A stretch of DNA of 64,000 nucleotides from positions 361,181 to 425,180 of the forward strand of contig NZ_JALDAX010000007.1 in assembly GCF_022698145.1 (NCBI RefSeq). The letters are read 5' to 3'. The stretch is from Streptomyces spinosisporus (GTDB taxonomy: Bacteria > Actinomycetota > Actinomycetes > Streptomycetales > Streptomycetaceae). Each line of letters opens with the position of its first letter. The stretch's first letter is position 1. Below, piece after piece: positions 16,625 through 25,021 of the stretch. The position numbers and the translations under genes are program-made. The notes beneath the pieces are model-generated. The model did not search any database. It was given only the letters and a program-made list of their open reading frames with translations, and had not been told where the DNA came from.

Positions 16625-18847
16625 TCACCGTTCCCTGACCAGCGCGGCGTACGCGCCGCCGCGCGCCACCAGGTCCTCGTGCCGTCCGCGTTCCACGATC
16701 GTGCCGTGCTGCAGCACCACGATCTCGTCGCTGTCGCGCACCGTGCTCAGCCGGTGCGCGATCACCACACAGGCGCAGCCGCGCCGGCGCAGGTTGTCCA
16801 TCACCGCCAGCTCGGTCTCGGCGTCCAGGGCACTGGTCACCTCGTCGAGCACCAGAATGCTGGGCCTGCGCACCAACGCCCGTGCGATCTCCAGGCGTTG
16901 GCGCTGCCCGCCGGAGAAGTTGCGGCCGTCCTGCTCCACCGTGCTGTGGATGCCGCCGGGACGGCGCATCACCACGTCGTACAGCGCCGCGTCCCGCAGC
17001 GCCTCGACCACGGCCTCGTCGGGGATCGACGGGTCCCACAGCGCGACGTTGTCGCGGACCGAGCCCTCGAAGAGGAAGACCTCCTGGTCGACGAAGGACA
17101 CCGAGGAGGCGAGCGCGCCGCGCGGGATGTCCTCCAGGCGCCGCCCGTCGATGCGGATCACGCCCTCCCAGGGGGTGTACAGACCCGAGATCAGCCGGGA
17201 CACGGTGGACTTGCCGCTGCCCGAACCGCCGACCAGGGCGACCTGCTGACCGGGCCCCACCGTCAGGTCGAAGCCGGTGAGCAGCGGCTTGTCGAGCGGG
17301 TTGTAGCCGAAGGAGATGTTCTGCAGCTCGACGTGCCCGTGCAGACGGCGCGTGGAGTCGCCGGAGCCCGGGCGGCCGTAGAGCGGGTCGGCCTGGAAGT
17401 TCTCGACGTCCTTGAGGCGGGCCACGTCGGCGGCGAAGTCCTGGATGCGGCCCGCGACGCCGTTCAGGCGGGTGATCGGCGCGGTGAAGCGGGTGACCAG
17501 CGACTGGAAGGCGACCAGCAGGCCCACCGAGATGCCGCCCTCGACCGCGCGCATGCCGCCGATCCACAGGATCACCGCACTGTTCAGCGAGGCCAGCGTC
17601 GGCGCGACCACGCCGAGCCAGGCGCTCGGCACACCGAGGCGCTGCTGCTCCTCCAGCGTGGTGGCGTGCTGCCCGGCCCACTTGCGGAAGTAGCCGTCCT
17701 CGCCGCCGGTCGCCTTCATCGTCTCGATCAGCTGCAAACCGGTGTAGGCGGTGTTGGTGAGCCGTGCGTTGTCGGCGCGCAGCTTGGCCGTCCGGGTCGC
17801 ACGCAGCCGGATGACGACCCGCATCGCGACGATGTTGAGCAGGGCGACACCGATGCCGACGAAGGTGAGTTCGGGATCATAGGTGTAGAGCAGGACCGCG
17901 TAGAGCACCACGACCACGCAGTCCACGCCGGCCGCCGCGAGGTCACGGGCCAGCGTCTCGGCCACCTGGTCGTTGGACTGCAGCCGCTGCACCAGGTCGG
18001 CCGGGCTGCGCTGGGAGAAGAACGTCACCGGCAGCCTGAGCAGATGGCGCAGGAAGCGGGCGCTGGAGAGAGTGGAGGAGATGATGCGGCCGTGCAGCAG
18101 GTTCGACTGCTGCAGCCAGGTCAGCAGCACCGTCAGCAGTACGCATGCGCCCATCGACGCGAACAGCACGCCCAGCAGCGAGGTCTGGCCGCCGATCAGG
18201 AACTCGTCGATGTAGGTACGGCTGAGCGCCGGCACCGCCGCGCCGACCAGCACCAGCAGCAGGCTCGCCAGCACGGCGGCGGGCATCGTGCCCGCGGTGC
18301 CGCGCAGCCGGGCCGGCATCGCGCCCAGGATGCCGGGCTTGCGGCCGCCCTTGGTGAAGCCGTCGCCGGGCTCCATCACCAGCACGACGCCGGTGAAGCT
18401 GCCGTCGAAGTCCTCCATGGGCACGAAGCGGCGGCCCTTGCCGGGGTCGTTGATGTAGACGCCGCGGCGGCCGAAGCGGCGCCCCATGCCGTCGTAGACG
18501 ACGTAGTGGTTGAACTCCCAGAACAGGACGGCCGGCGTCTTCACCTCGGCGAGGGCGGCCGTGTCCATCTGCATGCCCTTGGCGGTCAGGCCGTAACTGC
18601 GCGCCGCCTTCAGCAGGTTGCTGGCGCGCGAGCCGTCCCGCGAGACGCCGCACGCGATGCGCAGCTCCTCCAGCGGGACGTGCTTGCCATAGTGGCCGAG
18701 GACCATGGCGAGGGAGGCGGCGCCGCACTCGACGGCCTCCATCTGCAGGACCGTCGGCGTGCGCACGGTCTTCGACTTTCCCGTGGGCACGGGGCGCTTG
18801 GGAGGAGCGGCGCGTCGCCTGCTCCGCGTCTCCTGTGCGGTGCTCAC
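16625..18847 (-). CDS. NHLP-type bacteriocin exporter: C39 leader peptidase/permease/ATPase
   Basis: 740 residues from a GTG that overlaps the adaptor stop (GTGA). The N-terminal C39 peptidase has catalytic Cys41 in QMEAVECGAASL, His in EFNHYVVYDG and Asp in YINDPGKG. This domain cuts after double-Gly leaders. A six-helix exporter domain follows (about 170-470), then an ATPase with Walker A GGSGSGKST, signature FSGGQRQRLEIARA, Walker B ILVLDEVTSALD and VIAHRLST. It would trim the precursor encoded at 19773-19988 after its Gly-Gly and export it. The reading frame continues far upstream, but that part is antisense-like shadow of the HlyD gene. Confidence 0.93.
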   Translation of the reverse strand: MSTAQETRSRRRAAPPKRPVPTGKSKTVRTPTVLQMEAVECGAASLAMVLGHYGKHVPLEELRIACGVSRDGSRASNLLKAARSYGLTAKGMQMDTAALAEVKTPAVLFWEFNHYVVYDGMGRRFGRRGVYINDPGKGRRFVPMEDFDGSFTGVVLVMEPGDGFTKGGRKPGILGAMPARLRGTAGTMPAAVLASLLLVLVGAAVPALSRTYIDEFLIGGQTSLLGVLFASMGACVLLTVLLTWLQQSNLLHGRIISSTLSSARFLRHLLRLPVTFFSQRSPADLVQRLQSNDQVAETLARDLAAAGVDCVVVVLYAVLLYTYDPELTFVGIGVALLNIVAMRVVIRLRATRTAKLRADNARLTNTAYTGLQLIETMKATGGEDGYFRKWAGQHATTLEEQQRLGVPSAWLGVVAPTLASLNSAVILWIGGMRAVEGGISVGLLVAFQSLVTRFTAPITRLNGVAGRIQDFAADVARLKDVENFQADPLYGRPGSGDSTRRLHGHVELQNISFGYNPLDKPLLTGFDLTVGPGQQVALVGGSGSGKSTVSRLISGLYTPWEGVIRIDGRRLEDIPRGALASSVSFVDQEVFLFEGSVRDNVALWDPSIPDEAVVEALRDAALYDVVMRRPGGIHSTVEQDGRNFSGGQRQRLEIARALVRRPSILVLDEVTSALDAETELAVMDNLRRRGCACVVIAHRLSTVRDSDEIVVLQHGTIVERGRHEDLVARGGAYAALVRER

Positions 18848-19650
18848 GGCAGCAGCCAATCGACGGGACGCTGATCGGTCAGCCGGATCGAACCCGAGGC
18901 CATGGTCATGGACGAGAGCCGGAACGGCGGCCCGTCCTTGGACGACCACTTGTAACCGCTCTTCGTGCTCGACGACTTGTCCAGTTCGACCAGTACGGCC
19001 ACCGGGCGGCCCTTCTTGGTGAACTGCTCGCCCAGCTGGCTGTCGCCGAGGAAGGCGGCGATCTGCTGGGAGGACTGTGCGGAACGGTCCACCGACTTCA
19101 CATGGCCGCGCAGCACGCCGTACGTCTGCGTGGGCACCGACGAGACGGTCAGGTCCACGGCGGCGTCGGCCGGGATGGAGGCCGCGTTCTCGGCGGGGAC
19201 GTAGACGGTTGCGTAAAGGGGGTCGTCGGCCTTGGCGACCTTCTCCACGGCGGCGACGTTCGCGCCGGTCTGGATGATCTGGCCGATGGTGGCGGCAAGG
19301 CCGGTGATCCGGCCCGCGGCGACCGTGCGCACGACGGTCGAACCCTGGGCCGTCTTGACCTTCAGGACCGGGGCGTCGGCCGGCAGCCGCTCGCCCTGCT
19401 TCGCGAGGACCGCGGTGACCTGGCCCGCGACCGGGCTCTGCAGGATGTAACTGCCTTCGCCGTGCGTGAGGATGGCGGGCGCGCCGACCGTCGAGGCGAC
19501 CGAACCCGTCACCGCCCACACGGACGCGGCGGCCATCGCGACCACCGTCACGGACAGCACGAGCCAGCCCTGCGGGCGGGCGAAGCGCACCGGAAGATCG
19601 AGCTCCTCCGGCGACTGGAGCTTGGCGAGGGCCTGTTGGCGGAACTGCAC
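18844..19650 (-). CDS. HlyD-family membrane-fusion adaptor of the bacteriocin exporter
   Basis: 268 residues: a short cytoplasmic N-terminus (MQFRQQALAKLQSPEELDLP, common to NHLP adaptors), one membrane helix (about 29-50), then a biotinyl-lipoyl-like beta region (ILQSPVAGQVTAVLAKQGE) and a beta-barrel. It is short and has no long coiled coil, as expected in a Gram-positive without an outer membrane. It lies between the precursor gene and the ABC genes, with a four-base overlap into the latter. Confidence 0.88.
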   Translation of the reverse strand: MQFRQQALAKLQSPEELDLPVRFARPQGWLVLSVTVVAMAAASVWAVTGSVASTVGAPAILTHGEGSYILQSPVAGQVTAVLAKQGERLPADAPVLKVKTAQGSTVVRTVAAGRITGLAATIGQIIQTGANVAAVEKVAKADDPLYATVYVPAENAASIPADAAVDLTVSSVPTQTYGVLRGHVKSVDRSAQSSQQIAAFLGDSQLGEQFTKKGRPVAVLVELDKSSSTKSGYKWSSKDGPPFRLSSMTMASGSIRLTDQRPVDWLLP

Positions 19651-19683
19651 GGAAACTTTCCCTCACCTGAAAACGAGAGAGGA

Positions 19684-19748
19684 CCGGCTCGCGGGAGCCG
19701 GCTGTGTCGAGACAACCGAAGGCCCCGGAGCCGCGACACGACTCCGGG
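19684..19748 (-). terminator. Two hairpins between precursor and exporter genes (attenuator)
   Basis: Stem CCGGCTC (19684-19690) / GAGCCGG (19695-19701) with a 4-base loop, and stem CCCGGAG (19724-19730) / CTCCGGG (19742-19748) with an 11-base loop. They fill most of the 122-base gap. A leaky terminator here would give much more precursor than exporter mRNA, a common design in peptide operons; inferred. Confidence 0.55.
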
Positions 19749-19772
19749 ACTCGACGATCACAAAAGGTGCGA

Positions 19773-19988
19773 TCAGAGACCGGCGACCAGGTTGGTGACC
19801 GGAGCGGTGCTCAGGCCGGTCACACCCTCGACGGTGCCGACAGCGGTGTCGACGATGCCGGAAACCGGGGCAATGCCGTCCAGGGCGCCCGTGACGGTGT
19901 TGACCGCGTTCACGGAGAGGCCGCCGGAGACGTTGTCGAGCTCGGCGTCGGAGATCTCGACGGTCTCGACACGGGGGGTGGAGTTCAT
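19773..19988 (-). CDS. Double-glycine-leader bacteriocin-like precursor peptide, cysteine-free
   Basis: 71 residues, with AGGGAAG placed about 8 bases before ATG. The leader (1-23) ends ISDAELDNVSGG, a classic double-Gly cleavage site for the C39 peptidase encoded downstream. The mature part (24-71, 48 residues) is made almost only of Val, Gly, Ala, Thr, Asn, Leu, Asp and Pro. It has no Cys, no aromatic residue and no Lys/Arg. It shows loosely repeated blocks (TVTGALDGI, TAVGTVEGVTGL, PVTNLVAGL). Similar Streptomyces peptides are sometimes labelled type A2 lantipeptide, but without Cys no lanthionine can form. No modifying enzyme is adjacent. It may act as an unmodified class II-like bacteriocin or signal. 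Confidence 0.88.
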   Translation of the reverse strand: MNSTPRVETVEISDAELDNVSGGLSVNAVNTVTGALDGIAPVSGIVDTAVGTVEGVTGLSTAPVTNLVAGL

Positions 19989-20020
19989 GATGGAACTTCC
20001 CTTCGTATGGATATTCACAA

Positions 20021-20037
20021 GGGGGGAGCGGCCCCCC
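20021..20037 (-). promoter_or_regulatory. Hairpin in the 5' leader of the precursor gene
   Basis: G6-AGCGG-C6 perfect stem-loop, 33 bases upstream of the precursor ATG on the minus strand. It could be an mRNA-stabilising 5' hairpin or an attenuator. Confidence 0.5.
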
Positions 20038-20456
20038 TCTGGGGGACAGAGCGACGGCCGCGACCGCGAGCGCCGGGCGCCCGTTGCCGGGAACCCTTCG
20101 CGGCCCCCGCGGTGCGATGGATCAAAGCACGCTGCGGGGCCGCGCTTCCAATCAACCATGCGTCTCACCAGGCAACTTGGACCACAGGGGCACCGATCGG
20201 TGCAGGGGTGCGCACGAATCTGTGGCGACTTCTTCACATGCGTCACGGCATTGCTTCGTCCGCGGCCTTGCCGGTGCGTCGGCGAATCAGACACTCCCGT
20301 CACAACGGCGTGGCGCAAGGCGTGTGCGTGTGCAGATCCCTCGTGCTCGGTGACCCCGGTGCGTAGTGGCTGTGCAGATTGGTTGAAGCTTGGATTCAGA
20401 ACCGTGTTCTGGACGGGGTGTGGTCGTTCGACTGCGGACCGTGAAGGTGGATCACC
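20038..20456. other. Intergenic region upstream of the bacteriocin operon
   Basis: No supported gene. It should hold the promoter of the bacteriocin operon. The clearest element is a perfect 14-bp palindrome GCACCGATCGGTGC at 20190-20203, a candidate operator about 200 bases upstream of the precursor start. An A+T-richer patch lies at 20370-20410. Confidence 0.45.
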
Positions 20457-20870
20457 TCAGCCGAGCAGCGCGTAGACCGTGCTCGCGCGCGCGGCCAGTG
20501 CCCCCGATGCCGCGTCCGTCATCGTGATGTCCGCGAACGCCATCCGGCGGCCCAGCTTGGTGAGCACCGCCTCGATCAGGACATCCGAACCGGTTACCGC
20601 GCGCTGGAACGACGTGGACTGCTGAACCGTCGTCATGGGCACGAACGCCCCGCGCGCCGCCGACACCGCGATCACGGTGGCCGTGTCGGCGGCGGCCATC
20701 AGCGCCTGCCCCGACAGCCCGCCGCCCTCCCGGGAGAGCCGGTCCGACCAGGGCAGTCGCAGCGTCGCCCGGTCGTCGCCCAATGCCTCGGTCGTCAGGC
20801 CCAGTTCGAGGACCCAAGGGGCGAAGTTGGCGGAGAGGACCTTGTCGGCCTCGGCGGTGGTCATCGTCAT
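20457..20870 (-). CDS. PaaI-like hotdog-fold thioesterase
   Basis: 137 residues from ATG MTMTTAEADKVLS, with GGGGAA about 11 bases upstream. The hotdog core contains LSGQALMAAADTATVIAVSA (helix over the sheet, with the acidic residue typical of PaaI/4HBT proteins) and later strands MTTVQQSTSFQRAV and FADITMTDA. It probably hydrolyses an acyl-CoA in the cytoplasm; substrate unknown. It lies alone between the bacteriocin operon and the divergent protease gene. Confidence 0.82.
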   Translation of the reverse strand: MTMTTAEADKVLSANFAPWVLELGLTTEALGDDRATLRLPWSDRLSREGGGLSGQALMAAADTATVIAVSAARGAFVPMTTVQQSTSFQRAVTGSDVLIEAVLTKLGRRMAFADITMTDAASGALAARASTVYALLG

Positions 20871-21062
20871 ATGGGCGATTGTTCCCCGGGCCGGCCCGCC
20901 GGACGCGGCACATGGCCGATTCGGCATCGGGCAGAGCGAGTTGGCAAACGGAATTGAACGCACCGCGCGGCCCGTGCGTACCAACAGCCATCCAGGCGCC
21001 CGAACAGAACCGCTGCCGAACGGCGGCACACAGACTCCGGTCCCCCCAGGAGGTCGAGAAGC

Positions 21063-22445
21063 TTGAGTCACAAGCGAATTCCGAAGCGCAAGGCCGCGAT
21101 CGCGGCAGGCAGCGTCGTGGCGCTCGGCGCGGCCGCCATCCTGTTGCCGAACGCGAACGCGTCGCAGGACGGCTCGTCGACCGACGCCGCCCCCAGGACC
21201 ATGAAGGCGACCGACGCCTCGGATCTCGCCGCGCAGCTTCAGGACATGCTCGGTCAGGCCTTCGCCGGTTCGTACTACGACGCGGACAGCCGGCAGCTTG
21301 TCGTCAACGTCATATCGGGCGACGACAACAACGTGGTCGTCCAGGCGAAGAAGGCGGGCGCGAAGGTCCGCGAGGTCGGCAACAGCCTGGCCGCGCTGAA
21401 GGCGGGCGCGCAGACCCTGAAGGCCAAGGCGACCATCCCCGGCACCGCCTGGGCGGTCGACCCGAAGACCAACAAGCTCGCGGTCACCGCCGACAGCACG
21501 GTCACCGGCGCCAACTGGGACAGACTGACATCGACGGTCAAGAGCCTCGGTGACGGCATGGCCACCGTGAAGAAGAGCTCCGGCACCTTCAAGACGCTCG
21601 TCTCCGGCGGCGACGCCATCTTCGCCCAGGCGGAGGGCGGCACCGTCCGCTGCTCCCTCGGCTTCAACGTGACCGCGAGCGACGGCAGTCCGGCCTTCCT
21701 GACGGCCGGTCACTGCGGCGTGGCCGCCCAGCAGTGGTCCGACTCCGAGACCGGCCAGCCCATCGCCACGGTCGACCAGGCCACCTTCCCCGGCGAGGGC
21801 GACTTCTCCTTGGTGAAGTACGACGACCCGGCCACCCAGGCGGCGAGCGAGGTCAACACCGGCGAGGGCCAGGCCGTCCAGATCACCCAGGCCGCCGAGG
21901 CCACCGTAGGCGAGCAGGTCTTCCGGATGGGCAGCACCACCGGGCTGCACGACGGCACGGTCACCGGCCTCGACGCCACGGTCAACTTCCAGAGCGAGAC
22001 CGACCCGAACGGCGTCGACACCGTCACCGGCCTCATCCAGACCGACGTCTGCGCCGAGGCCGGCGACAGCGGCGGCTCCCTGTTCACCCAGGACGGCAGC
22101 GCGGTCGGCCTGACCTCCGGCGGCAGCGGCGACTGCACCAACGGCGGCGAGACCTTCTTCCAGCCGGTCACCACCGCGCTGCAGGCCACCGGCGCGACGC
22201 TCGGCGACGGCGGCGCGGGCGCCGGTGACCAGGGCGGCGCGGCCGACCCGTCCGCCTCGGCGGGCGACCAGGCCGGCGGCGGCGACGCGGTGGGCGGCGG
22301 CGACGCGGGCGCGACCGCCGACCCGTCGGCCACCGCGAGCGACGGAGCCGGCGACCAGTCCGGTGCCGGTGCGGGCGACGAGGCCGGTGCGGGCGACCAG
22401 TCCGGTGCAGGCGACGGCTCGTCCTCCCTCACCGAGACCCACTGA
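21063..22445 (+). CDS. Secreted streptogrisin-like serine protease (S1E) with Gly/Ala/Asp-rich tail
   Basis: 460 residues from TTG, placed 9 bases after AGGAGG. Signal peptide about 1-34, then an alpha-lytic-type propeptide (about 40-180), then the mature protease starting near SGGDAIFAQ. Catalytic triad: His217 in LTAGHCG, Asp247 in EGDFSLV, Ser336 in GDSGGS. Disulfide Cys residues flank His and Ser. After about residue 380 comes an 80-residue low-complexity tail of Gly, Ala, Asp and Ser, possibly a wall-spanning or spacer segment. The propeptide acts as folding chaperone and inhibitor in this family. It may be a target of SSI-type inhibitors. An AdpA-like decamer (TGGCCGATTC, nine of ten) lies about 150 bases upstream. 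Confidence 0.95.
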   Translation: MSHKRIPKRKAAIAAGSVVALGAAAILLPNANASQDGSSTDAAPRTMKATDASDLAAQLQDMLGQAFAGSYYDADSRQLVVNVISGDDNNVVVQAKKAGAKVREVGNSLAALKAGAQTLKAKATIPGTAWAVDPKTNKLAVTADSTVTGANWDRLTSTVKSLGDGMATVKKSSGTFKTLVSGGDAIFAQAEGGTVRCSLGFNVTASDGSPAFLTAGHCGVAAQQWSDSETGQPIATVDQATFPGEGDFSLVKYDDPATQAASEVNTGEGQAVQITQAAEATVGEQVFRMGSTTGLHDGTVTGLDATVNFQSETDPNGVDTVTGLIQTDVCAEAGDSGGSLFTQDGSAVGLTSGGSGDCTNGGETFFQPVTTALQATGATLGDGGAGAGDQGGAADPSASAGDQAGGGDAVGGGDAGATADPSATASDGAGDQSGAGAGDEAGAGDQSGAGDGSSSLTETH

Positions 22446-22470
22446 TCGGCCGGTTCGACGTTGGCAGTGG

Positions 22471-22504
22471 ACGGTCCGGCTCTCCGGCGGGAGGGCCGGA
22501 CCGT
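22471..22504. terminator. Bidirectional terminator between protease and SpoIIE-type gene
   Basis: ACGGTCCGGC (22471-22480) / GCCGGACCGT (22495-22504), 10-bp perfect stem with further partial pairing inside. It lies between convergent stops at 22445 and 22526. Confidence 0.8.
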
Positions 22505-22525
22505 TGCCATGTCACCTCGGTCTCC

Positions 22526-24670
22526 TCAGGTCTCGGTGCGGGCCCGCAGGAGCAGCAGCGCCACGTCGTCGAGCCGTTCGCGTGCCGCCGGGCTGTGCGC
22601 CACGAGATGGTCGGCCAGATCGTCCAGGGGCAGTTCCCCGGCCTCCGCGAGCCGTCGGCCGAGTTCGGCGAGCGCGTCCTCGATGTCGGTGCCGGGGGAC
22701 TCGATCAGCCCGTCCGTGTAGAGCGCCAGGACCGAACCGGGCGCGAGGTCGACCTCCGTCGTGGGATAGCCGGCCGAGCCGTCGATGCCGAGCAGCGGGC
22801 CGCCCGCGAGATCCAGCACCCGCACCCGCCCGTCGGGGCGTCTGAGCAGCGGCGGCGGATGACCCGCACGGGCCATCACGGCCCGCCCGCGCGCGGGATC
22901 GAGCCGCAGATACAGACAGCTCGCGAACAGATCGGCGCCGAGGTCGATCAGCAGCTGGTTGGTGCTGCGCATGACCTCCTCCGGCGCCTGCCCGACCGTC
23001 GTGTACGCGCGCACCGCGGTGCGGATCTGTCCCATCAGCCCGGCCGCGGTCACGTTGTGCCCCTGCACGTCGCCGATCACCGCCGCGGCCACGCCCCGCG
23101 AGGACACCATGTCGTAGAAGTCCCCGCCGATCTCCATGCCGTGCGTGGCGGGCAGATAGCGGGCGGCCGCCTCCAGGCCGGGCAGCGTCGGCAGCGAGTG
23201 CGGCAGCAGGGCGGCCTGCAGCCCGTGCGCCAGCTGGTGCTTGGCGTCGTAGAGCATGGCACGCTCCAGGGCCTGGGCGATGAGTCCGCCCAGGCTCGTC
23301 AGCACCGCCCGCTCGTCTGCGGGGAACGGATGCGGCTCGGCGTAGGCGAGCACACAGGTGCCCACCGGGCGGCCCGAGGCGATCAGCGGCAGATACGCCC
23401 AGGCCGCGAAGCCGTCGGGGGTTTCGTGCCGCCGGGGATACAGCCGCTCCAACTGCTCCTGCGATTCGAAGAAGGCGGGCACCCCGGTGTTCAGGGCGTG
23501 GGTGCCCGGTGTCGGCTCCGCCAGCGGCAGCCCGTCGAACCGCTCCACGAGATGCGGATCCTCATATCCACGATGCCCCAGCACATGCAGCCGTCCCGCC
23601 CGGGAGCCGAGGACCACCAGCGCCTGGCTGCCGACGGCCGGGACGATCTCGTCCGCGACCAGCTGCACCACGTCCTGCACCCCCGCGGCCTCGGTCAGCG
23701 CGCCCGCCAGGGTCAGCACCTGGGAGATGGTGACCAGCCGGGAGGGGGTCTCGTCCGGCTGCGGGGCGGCCCGGTGCATCTCCGCCACCGCCCTGGCCCG
23801 GGTGACCCGTACGGTGAGCCCGGTCGTGGTCGGGTACAGCCGGAACGACAGCCAGGCCCCGGGCGGGCGCAGCGCCACGAACGACGTGGACTGCTGGCTG
23901 AACAGCGCGCCACGGTAGCGGTCCTCGTAGACGGGGTCGTTCAGCCAGGGCACCGACGCCCACAGCTGGGTGCCCAGCAGGCGGCTGACGGGAAGGCCGA
24001 TCAGCTCGGCCGCCGCCGCGTTGGCGAAACTGACCCGCCCGTGCAGATCGAGCGAGCACAGCCCGTACGGCAGCCGCGACACCATCCGCGCCGCCTCCAC
24101 CGAACCCAGCGAACCCGCCACGTTGCCCATCGCCGGCACGCCGAGCAGATCGGGCTCGTGCAGCAGCGGACGGCTCTCGTCCAGGGCACGCTCCAGGCGT
24201 AGCGCGAGCCGGTCGCAGGCCGCGGTCAGATGCTCGCGCTCCCGGTCGGACAGCACCGGCGGATGGCCTCCGGGCCAGGTCACATAGATCGCGCCGTACG
24301 TCGTCGTCTCCGTCGCCACCGGCAGCGCGGCCAGCGAGAAGTGGTACGGCAGCACGACGGCTATCCGCGGATAGCGGCGCGCCATCTCCTCCTCGCCACC
24401 CACCCACACCAGCCGGCGCTCCCGCACGGCGTCGGCCACCGGGATGGGTGCGCTCAGGCCCACCCGCTCCCAGGGAGCGGCGAAGGCGCGCGGCAGTCCC
24501 GCCACCACGGCCATCTCCAGGACGGGCTCGCCGGGCGCCAGCAGATACACCGCGCCGGAGTGCGCGTGGACCTCGTCCATCATCGAGGCCAGCGCCAGGG
24601 ACAGCAGCGGCCGGCCCACCCGCGTCCTCGAGGTCGCCGGCACCTGCGCGGACCTGTGTCCGTCGGACAC
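22526..24670 (-). CDS. SpoIIE-family PP2C phosphatase with GAF-PAS-GAF sensor region
   Basis: 714 residues from a GTG 8 bases after GAGGAGG. A longer frame to 24820 exists, but its extra part is Cys/Pro/Arg-rich and unlike protein. The N-terminal GAF-like region (about 20-180) is followed by a PAS region (about 200-310, YGLCSLDLHGRVSFANAAAAEL), a second GAF (about 330-480) and the PP2C domain (about 490-712). Metal-binding motifs are EIGGDFYDMV, VIGDVQGHN, ALYTDGLIES and LDDVALLLL. Such proteins dephosphorylate anti-sigma-factor antagonists in response to signals. It is divergent from ramR; a second SpoIIE-type gene lies on the other side of the ram cluster. Confidence 0.9.
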   Translation of the reverse strand: MSDGHRSAQVPATSRTRVGRPLLSLALASMMDEVHAHSGAVYLLAPGEPVLEMAVVAGLPRAFAAPWERVGLSAPIPVADAVRERRLVWVGGEEEMARRYPRIAVVLPYHFSLAALPVATETTTYGAIYVTWPGGHPPVLSDREREHLTAACDRLALRLERALDESRPLLHEPDLLGVPAMGNVAGSLGSVEAARMVSRLPYGLCSLDLHGRVSFANAAAAELIGLPVSRLLGTQLWASVPWLNDPVYEDRYRGALFSQQSTSFVALRPPGAWLSFRLYPTTTGLTVRVTRARAVAEMHRAAPQPDETPSRLVTISQVLTLAGALTEAAGVQDVVQLVADEIVPAVGSQALVVLGSRAGRLHVLGHRGYEDPHLVERFDGLPLAEPTPGTHALNTGVPAFFESQEQLERLYPRRHETPDGFAAWAYLPLIASGRPVGTCVLAYAEPHPFPADERAVLTSLGGLIAQALERAMLYDAKHQLAHGLQAALLPHSLPTLPGLEAAARYLPATHGMEIGGDFYDMVSSRGVAAAVIGDVQGHNVTAAGLMGQIRTAVRAYTTVGQAPEEVMRSTNQLLIDLGADLFASCLYLRLDPARGRAVMARAGHPPPLLRRPDGRVRVLDLAGGPLLGIDGSAGYPTTEVDLAPGSVLALYTDGLIESPGTDIEDALAELGRRLAEAGELPLDDLADHLVAHSPAARERLDDVALLLLRARTET

Positions 24671-24784
24671 GCCGACCACCTCCTCGCACAGCCGAAGGGG
24701 CGCGTCCCAGGGCCAAATCTGCCCTGTGACGGCCGGTCGCGCACGGCGAGCGGCCGCCACGGCGCCGCACGGTCCGGCGCGGAG

Positions 24785-24827
24785 GCACCCCGGCACGGTG
24801 AAGCAGGAGCACCCCGGCACGGTGAAG
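24785..24827 (+). repeat. 19-bp direct repeat upstream of ramR
   Basis: GCACCCCGGCACGGTGAAG occurs at 24785-24803 and again at 24809-24827, an exact copy with a 5-base spacer and 24-bp period. The period is a little over two helix turns, compatible with tandem binding of a regulator dimer. It lies about 200 bases upstream of the ramR start. Confidence 0.7.
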
Positions 24828-24922
24828 AACGGGTGGGTACCCCCTCTGCCCGCGACGATTCCCCCCCCGGCCGCCGCGCGCCGGGATGCGGCCTACGGGG
24901 GTGCGAACCCCGGCGCCCGTAA

Positions 24923-24932
24923 TGGCCGGAAC
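24923..24932 (+). promoter_or_regulatory. AdpA-consensus decamer upstream of ramR
   Basis: TGGCCGGAAC matches the AdpA consensus TGGCSNGWWY at all ten positions, 90 bases before the ramR start. In S. griseus the orthologous gene amfR is a member of the AdpA regulon. Binding here is inferred. Confidence 0.55.
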
Positions 24933-25021
24933 TTCGCGCCCCTCGGGTGGTCATGGACGCGAAGAATGGGCACGCGTTCACCATTGATATGACCGGCGGA
25001 CGGAAAACTGAGGGGCGGGCA

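Larger units (their letters stand above)
24671..25021. promoter_or_regulatory. Divergent control region between the SpoIIE-type gene and ramR
   Basis: 351 bases with no supported gene. It contains the 19-bp direct repeat at 24785-24827 and the AdpA-consensus decamer at 24923-24932, described separately. An upstream ATG at 24947 is in frame with ramR but lacks a ribosome site. Confidence 0.55.

Noticed and set aside
16625..19666. A 1013-residue version of the C39 transporter
   Set aside because: The first 270 residues are an out-of-frame shadow of the HlyD gene. The GTG at 18847 overlaps the HlyD stop and gives a normal C39 N-terminus.
19773..19988. Calling the NHLP-linked peptide a lanthipeptide
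   Set aside because: It has no Cys, and no lanthionine synthetase is adjacent. The LanKC at 30-32.7 kb belongs to ramS, with the leader LLDLQ.
20457..22442. A 661-residue minus-strand frame covering the protease gene
   Set aside because: Only its last 137 residues match a real family (hotdog thioesterase); the rest is antisense to the S1 protease.
24671..24820. N-terminal extension of the first SpoIIE-type phosphatase
   Set aside because: Cys/Pro/Arg-rich and without a ribosome site; a GTG 8 bases after GAGGAGG at 24670 is better.
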